A stretch of 64,000 nucleotides of DNA from [Phialemoniopsis] sp. UDSM-2020 (taxonomy: Eukaryota; Ascomycota; Sordariomycetes; Thyridiales; Thyridiaceae). Made by a program: the position numbers and the translations under genes. The notes beneath the pieces were generated by a model. It searched no databases. It was not told the DNA's origin and saw nothing but the letters and a program-made list of their open reading frames with translations. Below, piece after piece: positions 32,463-43,587 of this stretch. Every line of letters starts with the position of its first letter. Position 1 is the stretch's first letter. Location of the stretch: NCBI GenBank assembly GCA_018873225.1, contig JAEILZ010000002.1:4898001-4962000 (forward strand), in the 5' to 3' direction.

Positions 32463-33010
32463 ATGGCAGGCAAGTTCCAGCCGAAGACTCCTGTCAACCT
32501 AGATCCTCCCAAGGATGACCCCATCACTCTTGAGGAGCTGGCAAAGGCCGATGGTATGCACCTCTCCCCTTTGCTATTCAGGCAAACATCACACTAAATC
32601 ATCTCTCTTTACTAGGCACTGAGGGAAAGAAATGCTACGTCGCAATCAAGGTGTGTGACCACGTGTGCGAACCCTGTGGTCTGAAGAACTCATATTGACA
32701 CAATTGACAGGGCAAGGTGTACGACGTGACGGGTAACAAGGCTTACCAGCCGGGAGGCTCATATCACGGTAAGAACTTGACAAATCCCTGATTCAAGGCT
32801 ATCTGGATGACTCATTATTGAACCGCAGCATTTGCCGGACATGATGCATCAAGAGCACTGGGCATGGTCTCTACAAAGGCAGAAGATGTCAAGCCTGAGT
32901 GGCAGGATTTGGATGACAATCAGAAGAGTACTCTGAACGACTGGGTTACCTTCTTCGGCAACCGTTACAATGTGGTAGGCAAGGTTGCTGGCGCGACAAA
33001 CACCGAGTGA
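32463..33010 (+). CDS. DAP1: DAP1/PGRMC1-type haem-binding membrane-associated progesterone receptor protein
   Basis: Four exons (32463-32553, 32616-32650, 32711-32768, 32829-33010) give 121 residues. The cytochrome b5-like MAPR domain covers nearly the whole protein: PITLEELAKADG, CYVAIKGKVYDVTGNK, YQPGGSYHAFAGHDASRAL and FFGNRYNVVGKV. The Tyr of KVYDVT is the expected axial haem ligand in this family. Yeast Dap1 binds haem and supports ergosterol synthesis through the P450 Erg11 and resistance to DNA damage. No N-terminal membrane helix is seen, which matches yeast Dap1 more than mammalian PGRMC1. The ATG at 32463 was chosen because the frame upstream has no other ATG. Confidence 0.93.
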
Positions 33011-36000
33011 GCGGTTCCTATCTCGTGAGCACTGTCTGCAGCAGGAAGTGGTGCTCATGTTTGGCTTCATATCCAGGTTGAATTTGAAACCTGTCACCCA
33101 CCACATATGATGCCCAATTTCAATAAATCAATTTGGTGGGACAATGAACATACAACAGATTCTTTTCACAATGCATACCTCTTATGTTGTTTGCCAAGTA
33201 ACACCGAGAGTACAACATGGGCGGATAAGGTCAAGCATGTTTCTTTGCCATCGGAGCATTATTTCCTGTTGTGTTGCCAAGACCTAGCACTTGCATGCTG
33301 CACCTGGCCGACACTTCATCGATGGGATTATCATGCAGTATGAGATAAGCGAGGAGGTCCGGGAAAGCCAGTCGACTACACCGTTCAAGAGCTGCCTCTC
33401 ACATCCAGAGTCACGGTTCAGGGGTAAACAGTGACGACGATTACATGAAGCCAATTCTCTTGTGGGACTAACGAGTGTCTAAAACATGCCCTCTCCTAGC
33501 AATCATTGTATAAATCCCGGACGCCTACGCATCGACCACTGTCAGCGACGTGCACCTGATGACCGTTCTCCTGCTAAGTAATTTATCGTTAGTCATTGCC
33601 TGTTTACGTTTTGCCTTTTGGTGGTTTGGTGATGTGTAAAGAGTGTAAAGAACGTTTGTTCAGTCAAATATGGACCACAAATTGAATCATACCTAACAGC
33701 ATATCGATGACAACTAGCCGGTTCCTACCACTGACCATTATTGCGCCCCCTTCTCTGCTGCGAGGCAGCAATACATTGGTCACACATCACTCCCTGCTCC
33801 CAAATGTAGCGGAGGCGCTTGACACCAAAGCATTGGTGGTTAGGGTCGTTGCGAGCAAAGTGACAGTAGGATCTCAGTCTGCGTACGGAGCAGCCACAGG
33901 TAAAAGCGAACTCCTCCCAGTCACACATAGTGGCGTTGTCGTGATAATTGAGTGCTCAGCAACCGTAAACTCAAGGACCCGTTTGGTGTCTTTTGATGAC
34001 CTTTCAGAAAAGCTGACGTTGACGTGGAGCGAAGTGTCCAAAAGCTGGGATCTAGATCTCAATAGGTATCAGCATACTGCCTTCTGCCTCGGGCTCGTTG
34101 AAAGATGCATGTCGTAAATAATCTCTTACCTCTGAACTTCCGTTGTCTGGTGCAATGTCATTGAAGTGTTGTGGTGTATCTGAAGAAGATTGGACTGAAG
34201 TGAAGATGATATCCCTTTTCGAATGCCACTCGAGACTCTGGGCTACTTATACTTCTTTTCGATTGTTTTTTCGCTTCTCACTGAGACTCAAGACTTCTCC
34301 TCCTGCACCGGACGAGGTTAGAGAAACTGTGCATGTTCTGGTGATGAGCTATTGCAATTTGCGACTCTAGAGCGGTCGACATGATGAAGTGGATCGACGT
34401 CCCTTGATGAAGTGGCATCGTCAGACAGGTCCAAGCTTGTACTTCAAAGTTGATCTGTCACTTGTTACAGACTGCACCGTCCATGCTACGGAACCGGCCC
34501 CCGATATCTCTGCAGGAGGCCAAAGCTGAACATGGTCGAAGCTTCTCCGGCCCTTGCACAAGGAGCATTGTGGCAATCGATGTCGTTGCAGCTGTCCAAT
34601 GGGAGTTTCCCCAGAGAGTTCCCTCTGCAGAGGTGCTGTGCATATTTGTTACTCCTGCCTATATGTTGTGGACTGCAGTGGTGAATATCTGGTGAGATAC
34701 ACAACTGTGCCAAATAGAAGGTCAACATCCAACAAGCGACAGCCTTTGGTTTTGTGAGAGGTTCTGCTGCGCCTGTCCATTCCCTTGACGCCATGACGTG
34801 AACAACAAACACAAAATCGAGATGTTGGAGAGGACCTCAGAGAGTCTAGCGCTCGGGTGTCAAGCTGGCAGCATCTTGTTCTTCGGGCCGGGGGATTGAT
34901 GGCGCACAGGGTCGAGCAAGCAAACGATGGTAACCGCAAGGGTCCAGCTCAAGACAGTAACCGCCTCGCTTGAAGTGACACTCGCTTGAGATCTGTTTCT
35001 AATTGGATCCTTATATGCACTGGACTGCCTATGCATATGTCCTCGATCAAGCCGCATGATGCAAGAATTCAAGGGTTTCAATACTTGCACAAGGCGAAGA
35101 GGACGACATATTTTAGTCCTGGATCCTGTATTACTTGTTCTTGCTATCCAGTCTCTTGAGAATATTTGCCGAGTTAATCTGTCACTAACAGCGTCCTCGC
35201 TGTAGACTTCCGAGGAAACCACTGACGGCTGTTAATATGCAAGCAAGTATGTCGGCACGGCCGGCTGCCATCCGTCCCGCCGCTCAATCTTACACTAAAC
35301 CTGCAGGGAGCAATCAATCTTTTGACAATGCCGTACCAGCTTCCAGAAAGACTGGGGTTTCATGCTATCACCGACGACCCTGGTATATTGAAGACAACAC
35401 ATCTTCTCATGACTAGCCGCATAATATGTTCGACGCTTGCACCATGACTGTAACGAGGAGCTTGGCTACGGCCGTACACTCCTTGGATCGCAGTGATGTA
35501 TTCATAAGGTATCAAGGAGTACCGCAAGGGATCGAGGTACCTTGAGATGAAAATTCGGACCAAAGCGCCGTTCTGATGCAAACTGATATGTAACACAGGT
35601 AAATTCGGAGTTGTCCGGGCTATCAAGCTTGCGAGCCTTCCTCACGAAGGCAAACAGCGCCCGTGTTATCTTGACATGTGGTCTTCTCTCCGATCTACCG
35701 AATGTGCAGATGCCTGAGCTGGGACTTAGGAGAGCAGGGTCATCATGCTGTGCGTCGAGCTGCATGTTTGCTTGACAAGGTGGCACAGAGGATGGGGCTC
35801 GGCTGCTTACCATACCCAAGTAGATAGCCTATGTTTCATAGAGAGAAGCATACCTGCCAGTATAATTCCGGCGTGCCACTGGCGGAAGTGGCTTGCCCAG
35901 GGTCTGGGCCCTACCCGGATACCGGGACACTGGCCGGTGTAGAGCTGCTCGTGGGCCATGATATCGTTGCAACGGCCTACGATGCATTTGCTCTTTTTCT

Positions 36001-37186
36001 CTGAACCCAATAATCAAGGTGCAAATCGAACATCAATTGGAATTCGCGATTGGCGCTTCTCAACTCGACTACTGTCCATGCGCTGTCTTACTCTTGATGT
36101 TGTTTCCTCTGTTTTTCAAATCCCGTCCAGATCTTGGAGCTCTGGAACGAGCCAGGGTGTGTAGTTTCGATCATCGACTAGGGTGCCATAGTTGATACCG
36201 TAATCTCGACAGCAGTTATTGATCTGATCTGATCTGATCTGTGGCGGTGACTCTCGTCACAGCTGCAAAAGAGGCTCAAGCTTTCAAAAGGATGGAGTTG
36301 GAGTGTCAGGGGCTGCCCAATCGACGATCAGGTCGTCGCATCTTCGGTGAGCGCACAAGCTGGCCAATCATGGACCTCCACACCATGTTTAGGCAACCAA
36401 GGCAACCACACGCCTTCGGTCGCTTGCGCGCCTCACTCTGTCAGTCTGCAGAAGGAAATTTGGGCATGTGTCCAATTCATTAGGAATCTTTGAAATCTCT
36501 TCCGTCTCCTTTGCATTCTTCTCGAGTTTGGTCTGTGATTGCGATCTTGATCCTGATCGGGCATTCACCGCTGTTGCGCTTGTCTCGGCCCTCAGGCCTC
36601 AATTCCGGACCGACCTCACTGTCAATGCTTTCGAGACATCAGAGCGGACCATATTTGGTTCACCCCTAAGGCTGCCCGAACCCTTTGGGGTCCAAGTAAT
36701 CCCTCGTCAACGCAATTGGAATAGTGTTCGTTACAGCCAGTGCGCGAACCAGGACCGCCTTGCACCTCTTCGATCCGCACCGCAAAACCGTTTTGCGACT
36801 CAACGGCTGGCACTGCAACGGCTCAAATCTGCCTCGCACTCCTCAGGACCGCGGGGCTGCGGAGGCTACATCTCTCTGTCGGACTCATTTCATTCCTCAC
36901 CGACTATTACCTGTTCCGCGACTTAAAGTTTCAGGTTACCCGGCTCGCGCCTCGAGCTTGGAACCGATCTGATTTCCCCTTTGAAACAGCAGAAACCGAT
37001 AGGCTTTCCATTTTCACGACCCTCGTTGTAATATGTGATCGCGTCGCGGCTTGACTATCAGCTGGTTGTAACCGGACCAGAACATTGCATCATCGTTCCT
37101 CTCGGGGCCCTTCCCCCTGCTCACCGGTGATCCTGGCCCCTTAAGTGACCACCGAATCCTGGAAACTCGTGCTACCAGTAGGGATC
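33011..37186. other. 4.2-kb gene-free stretch
   Basis: This lies between DAP1 and the first C2H2 gene, both on the plus strand, so the right part is probably a long upstream regulatory region. The best ORF (33707-34117, 136 codons, plus) resembles no family I know. A TGATC pentamer repeat lies at 36221-36242. The stretch has several AT-rich patches but no visible transposon. Confidence 0.5.
36221..36242. repeat. TGATC pentanucleotide repeat
   Basis: Four perfect TGATC units plus TG lie about 950 bp upstream of the first C2H2 gene. Confidence 0.9.
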
Positions 37187-40100
37187 ATGTCGATGCCTTC
37201 ATTTCCCTACCCACCCCCGGAGAACAGGACGGTATGAAACTCCCTTCTTGCTGCCGGCCAGTAAACTCGGCCGATAGCGATTCAACCTCCTAGACTGACC
37301 CTTATCTATAGCCTGCCGAGAGAGACGGCCAGGCGTTCCGTGTTCCTGGCGTTCCAGCCATGTTCACCAATATGGATCGGCCACGGTTGGGCGAGGGCAA
37401 CTCGAGAGCCTACACGCCCAGCAACCTGGATCAACTTCCATTCGGAGGCTCTAGAAGGTCAGGTAGCGGGATCGCAGCGCATCTCGGTCGTTCTCTGAAC
37501 AGTAGCAACCAGGTGGATGCTTGGAACACTTCCGCAGATGCCCCGTGGACTCCGATGACCCTCTCAAGGACGGATGAGACGCGCGCCGCCGCATTCCCGA
37601 ATGACTATCGAAGCAGGAATAACGCATATTCTGCTTCCTATGGCACCTACAGAGATGGCACTGTCATGTCGGACTGCGATTCTAACTTATTCCCTCCCTC
37701 AGACTCGGCCTATGGTAGTGGTGCCAGACATAGCGTTGGCAATCCCTCTATCCATGGGGATCTGGAATGTGGCCATGACACACAGAGCATCAACGAGAAT
37801 CTAGCCCAGATTCATCTACGAGACTCTGGCTCCCAGTTCTCTCAAGTCGGCGAGAGAGACCACACACACGCCCTCTACAGCTATGGAGGGGGGCCACAAT
37901 TCCCCATGGGCGCTTCCCCAGGAGACAGCACGCTGTGGTGCAAAGAGTGTGGACGGCTTCTCAAGACGGCTTCAGAGAAGAGGTAGGTTTCTTCGATTTT
38001 TCTGCCTTGCAAGGGCCACTTCTGATGTCAGGTGTGCAGAAAACACATTGCGCGCCACACGAAACCGTTCTGCTGTGATGTGCCTGGGTGTGAGCGCTTT
38101 CAGGAAGGATTCAGTACGAAGAATGATCTTGAGCGTCACAGAAAGAGCAAACATGCCAGTGGCACGGAGGGCTACAAGTGTCATCATGATCAATGCAATA
38201 ACAAGTCCAAAATCTGGCCAAGGCTTGACAACTTCAAGACTCATCTCAGGAAGGTGCACCGCATTGATGTTGATCAAATCAATCTGGATGCTTATTCTAC
38301 TACGATGTATGTCTTTTCAACTTCTGCGTTGTGTCATGTAACCAAGCATGCTAATGCCTCGCAGCCATGATGCTAGCCACATGTCTAACAATCTTGCTGG
38401 CCTTGGCATGTCTCTGGACTATCAATTGGTCCCGGAAGCACGCCCACAGTCTGTTGTTCTACCATCGACATATGTGACCATGGAGCGATCCGGTCACCTA
38501 CACACTGGCCATATACTCGATTCTGAGGACCCTCTTGGAGGCCAGCAGTTCAGTGCACCAAATGGCCAGCTACAGTTGCCGAGTGACCCTTCTTTTTCTT
38601 TTTCTCTCAGCCCAGAAGTACCAGATCAACAGGAACAGGAACAGGCAATAGAAAGGATCCCTCGACCCAACCGGGCGGACCAGGAATTGTCTGAAGAGGA
38701 TGCGAGTGGACTACGGGGAATCCCCAGCGGCCCCGAACGAAGAGTACACACACCCAGCCGAGCAACGTCGCCACTGCCGGATGATAGGGAAGCGGCATCG
38801 GATATCTCGTCAGTGGATTGCGATGTGCCCGATCCTCAGCCGGCACCCACTCTGAAGCAGCAGAGCGATGCTGTTACTCATACCGTCCAACAAGTTGAAC
38901 AAGTACTAACAGCACCCGACAAGCCGGAGCAGGCCGTGGCAACGCCTACCAGTCCTGACCTCAAGAATACCGAGCGACTTGACAAGGAACTTGGTCACGA
39001 TGACATATCCGAGGACCCTTTCGAGGCCCAAGAATCTTACGAGTCCCCTCCTCCTGAGGTCCCGCAGATGAAACATTCTCCCAGCGAGGACCAGCCCGCT
39101 GATATCGCGTCACCTCTCACCTCAAGGAAGGAAGACGCCTTGGCAGATCTGGATGCAAACACTCTGATGTGTCAGCTCCGGAATCTAGACGACCACGTCC
39201 TCGAGGAGGCTCTCAAGCGTCTCGGATACGAAAAGTCAAAACCTCTTCTTACAGACACTGCGCAAGCTCCAGCACCCCCACAAGTCGCCGGCAGTAGTGA
39301 TGCTACAAAGTGCCCGGAGTGTTCACGGAGATACGGCCGGCCAAGTGAGTTGAAGTGAGTACAACCCCTCGAGCTTAGCACCATTGAAACACTGGATGCT
39401 GATGATCATATACAGGAAGCATATGAAACGCCACAGCAAGCCCTATGGCTGTACTTTCCCAAATTGTACCAAGAGGTTCGGCAGCAAGAACGACTGGAAG
39501 AGGCACGAAACCAGTCAGCACGTCCAGAAGGAGGCATGGAGGTGCAACGAAAAGGCGAACGGCGCCGCCTCTCCCTGCTGTGGAGCGGTCTGCGATAGCC
39601 GAGATTCACTCCGGCGGCATCTGCAGCTTGAGCACAAAATCGAAGACGAGGGCACTGTCAACGCCAAACTCGAGACTTGCCGCTTCGGCAATGGCTGTGA
39701 GGACAGGTTTTGGTGTGGGTTCTGCAAGGAGATTATCGAGATCACCTTGAAGCATTCTGGAGGCGCGCTGTCAAAGAGATACGACCACATCGATGATCAT
39801 ATCTGGGGGCGGAATGGGTCTACGAAGAAAGCCATGACGGACTGGCAACATGTTGATCTGCCACGAGCGGGTTCATCGAGACAGTCGTCCGAGCCATCTG
39901 TGGACAGTTCCTCCGCGCAATCGAACCACAGCGACACTGCACCGAGTAAAGCCGGCGACCGCGACTCCCGTTCGAATGGGAAGCGGGCGGCTTCAGGCGA
40001 CGGTTCACAAGCGCCGAAAAGGCAAAAGCAAGAGACGTCTAAATCTATGTGGTTCTGTGTGAGTAATCCAGAGAACCTATCACACTGATTATGCTAACCC

Positions 40101-40243
40101 TTTCGAAGTGTCACTGCAACGAAGGGCCTTTCCTTCGCGCAACGAACAACGCCTGTGTCAACCTAGAATGCTGCCATCAGCGCTGTGTAAATTGCCGTGA
40201 CAACGTCACCAAAGAAACCTGGGATTTGGGGAAGGTGAATTGA
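37187..40243 (+). CDS. Large C2H2 zinc-finger protein with duplicated finger cassette
   Basis: Six exons (37187-37231, 37312-37982, 38040-38306, 38365-39354, 39416-40058, 40109-40243) join in frame to 916 residues. Cassette 1 (about 225-305) has fingers CKECGRLLKTAS..., CDVPGCERFQEGFSTKNDLERH and CHHDQCNNKSKIW. Cassette 2 (about 644-760) repeats the plan: CPECSRRYGRPSELKKHMKRH, CTFPNCTKRFGSKNDWKRH and a long third finger ending DSLRRHLQLEH. Between them is a disordered Glu/Pro/Ser-rich region. The last exon completes a Cys-rich tail starting WFCCHCNEGP and ending CCHQRCVNC, a motif seen at the ends of many fungal proteins. Introns fall inside the fingers of both cassettes. It is a probable nuclear DNA-binding regulator; targets are unknown. 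It is followed on the same strand by a related gene. Confidence 0.82.
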
Positions 40244-43200
40244 TTTCTTATAAGGAGTTTTCGATCTACTTGTTTTGGATAGATAGGGAAGCCAGAGATA
40301 CCATGATACCACGATCAAGATTTTCAATGACAATTTGATACCAACGATATTTCCGAAAGTCCAGCTTCTTTCAAGTAAGCACGTGAATCTCTCCTCTGTC
40401 ACGGTTCCAGGCGAGGATGCCGGGGAGGGGATTCGCTGCAACCACTGGCTGGGCTTGCAACTGATCTCCGCGCCAGGAGAACAGAAATTGGGCTTGTGTC
40501 TCGAAGTGGAATAGCGGTGTCATTGATGCCCAGTTTAAGACGATACTTACATTACTCTCATCGAGATGAGCAGCATGTTGACTTGTCCTCCCTCGCACAT
40601 CATAAATGGGTTGCAGTGTATGAAAAGAGAAATTAAAGGAGACGGACACGACCTATACCCATTCGGCATCCATAGCCGATGATAGGTTGGGCCTCCAGCA
40701 GGCTTCTCGGTAGGCAAATTGTCAGGCAGTCGCCGAAGCAGCAAGGAGAACAGACCTGGAATCCAGCAGCAGCAAATAAGACACGTCCTCCTGAGGGCGG
40801 GCAGAGTGTGTGACAACACCATAACTGGGTGCATACCTACTCGCTCACCGCCCACCAGACACACGCATGATTGCTGCTGCGCCCCGGTTGCCTGGCAGAA
40901 CTAAAATAAGTAGAAAAGCACAGAGTATGATAAAGAGACAGCCAAGACACCGGATGATGCAAGGCAGTCATGGCCATCTTTTGTTCGGAAGCGAGAGCGT
41001 TTGGGCTGTCAGACAGCTGTCGCGTTGATCATTGGACTCTGCATCGTTGCGTGTAATGTCATTTGATGTACACTTTCTCTTCAAAGTAGACGTGCTAAGT
41101 AACTTTCATCGGGGCGTTTTGGCTCCAAGGACCGGCCCGCCCATCACGATCGCGTGGTCGGCGGGATGGTGGGTGAGACTGTCACTGCTCGACCGACACT
41201 CGTCGGTTTGGGGCGCTTCGAGGCATTAGTCTCTGTCGATGACAACGCCTTGTGCTTCACTCGAGCTATTATTAACGACCAAGCCCTCTTCGAAGTACCT
41301 TCTTGAATGATGTAGGTATCGCATCCCCGCGATTTTCCATTGGGGTGGAGGCTGTAGGCGAGCGGCTATTCATCTTGGTGGGCTTGAGGCGCACTGTTTG
41401 GCAATAGTTGCAAGGCGAGAAACCACCGGGGCAGAGGCTTATTAGGTCCATTATGACGAACAGCACAACCCAGGAGCAAACGCCACAGATTGGCAGTGAA
41501 GTTTCAGCTACTTGGGAGCTGAAGGCGGCTGGTGTGTGCCCCTGCAAAGGCGATAGGGTCGGCAGGTCCAAGGACCAACAGAGAGGACCCGGGGATTAGG
41601 TAATGACACCAACCATGACGGACCCGAAAACAGGAGAGAGGAAAGCGGAAGAGCAGAGGTGGGCGATTCGAAACTCCCCTTCGTGCTGAGGCATGCGGCT
41701 CTGCTACCACACTCACTGAAGGGTCCTGAGGTTCTGCTTGTAAGATCGGGACCGGCAGTGGAGGTCAGTGGGCGGGGAACCCCTCAACGACACAGGTAAG
41801 CGAACGCCAGCTGAAGGGTCGATCCTAACTAAAATGGGGCTGGTCGAGGGGGTTTACAGGCCGCTGCAGGCCGTGAATCGTGACCCACGGTGGTCTGGAT
41901 GGCCTGAGTTTGGCCCCCGACAAGCCCAACTCTAACAAACAGGGCAACCCGGACCCCTGTCTTTTCCTTCCCTCTCACATTCCCGCTGCCAACAAACTCG
42001 AACACTGCAACCTTGGAACTCGACCTGCAAGGGTGGCTCTCCCGCTTGTCCATGTCGACTAGTCGATCTCGTTTTCCTTTTGAATTTCATTGTCAGATTA
42101 CCTACCGACGAGTATCTCACCTGCTTGACGCAAGCGTGTCTGGCCCGGGGTGGTGGGAGGGGGGTCCAAGATTTGAGATTGATCCCTTGTTGGGTCGGAT
42201 CCGTGGATTCCATCACCACCACCAAATCGCCCAGTGAGTCGCCTGGGATGTTGCCTCGTGGGACAGCCACCTATCACTGCCCCGCGCCCGGCCGTTGTTC
42301 GGCTTGCATACTCGAATGGAATCTCGGGAAGACAATGAACGGGCTCATCCCGAGGCTCATCCCAAGTCACTGACGTCGCTCTTGTCATGTTTGACAACTT
42401 TGCAAATGCACTGGACTGCCTTTGCATCGGCCAGATGCGACACCGCCTCTGAAGCGAGGTGCTACATGCTGCTCGTGGCCGTGGCCGTTACCATGGCCGC
42501 ATATTGCTTGACGGCACCAGCAGTCTGGTTTCCTTTTCTCCTTACGGTGCGGTAGTTGGAACCCTTCCACGGGAATGGAGCGCGCACCAAGTGGTTCGCG
42601 CGCCAGCCAGCCAGTGCCATGGCGTTCCTGCTCCAACCCACAGCATGCTCTTGGTCATGATAATCAAGACCTTGGGCAGCACAAGCGCTTAACCGCCGCA
42701 AACAACAGTCGTCCTCTTCAACGCGTACCACCGCTCAAAGGATGGTATGACACAACTTAACTCTATCTTGGACTCTGGCCAGCCCGTGGAGGGGGACCAA
42801 GTCCAAGGGACCGTTCCCCCCCAATCTGGGGGCGGCTTTATGGAGGAAAACCGGTGAGGAATGGCGGTGGTCATGCTGGCCCACATGGGGATGTGATGTA
42901 CTCTCCGCCTGCAGGAGGCGTAGAGCCACCCACACCAACCTGTGTTGGAGCATGCAGAAGCCAGGGCTCGAGAAAGTCACTCCCGGAGGGCCAAGTCCTT
43001 CACGTACCGCCTGTACCAAAGTACCATGAGGCTCTGCGACCTCCTGCTCTGCTGCTCACTCCTCTCCCCCCAGGATGAGCTGGGCCAGTCCCATCCCTCC
43101 CCCCTCGTGGTGTAAGTCCATCTAGTAGGTACAGAGAACTATATCGTTCCCATTCTTCCTTTTCCTTCCCCCGTTTATAAAGATCTCTCTCCTTTTACTT

Positions 43201-43587
43201 ATGAACGCAAGAGCTTGCTCCGCCTCAGCTATTTCCACTTTCTCCATGACCATCTTCTTCACTCATGTTTATCATTCCAGCCTGAATAGTATTAAGCAGT
43301 CAAATATCTTGTCCTGGGGTCGACTTCTACACGGACCTGCATTTATACGCACTGCGACAGACTTTACCCCGTTCCGTGATCACGTTGGTGGCACGCCCGC
43401 TTCCCCGAACCAAGCTCCCGATACGTCTTGACTGGGCGTAAGGCTGGCTAATACATGCAGCAAGTCCCCGTGCAAGACTTGATGTGCATGCGGCAGAGCT
43501 GTCATTTTCAAAGCAGCAGCCTTGTTGTCTCTTGAACGCTGAACGCATATCTCCCCATCCAGCCCCCTTCCTTTCTCTTGCCCCAAC
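40244..43587. promoter_or_regulatory. Long upstream region of the second C2H2 gene
   Basis: About 3.3 kb between two same-strand zinc-finger genes. A TATAAA box at 43176-43181 is followed by a pyrimidine-rich leader containing a 76-codon upstream ORF (43201-43431). Elsewhere, only scattered short ORFs and a partial tRNA-like A-box match near 41696 are seen; none is supported. Confidence 0.5.
43176..43181 (+). promoter_or_regulatory. Putative TATA box of the second C2H2 gene
   Basis: TATAAA occurs in a pyrimidine-rich context 412 bp before the ATG at 43588, implying a leader of roughly 350 nt. Assigned from sequence alone. Confidence 0.35.

Noticed and set aside
41660..41710. tRNA-like A-box (TAGCAGAGCCG, minus strand) followed by TTTCGAATC
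   Set aside because: The A and B boxes are only about 32 nt apart, the T-arm does not pair and the acceptor stem has no partner; it is likely chance or a degraded fragment.
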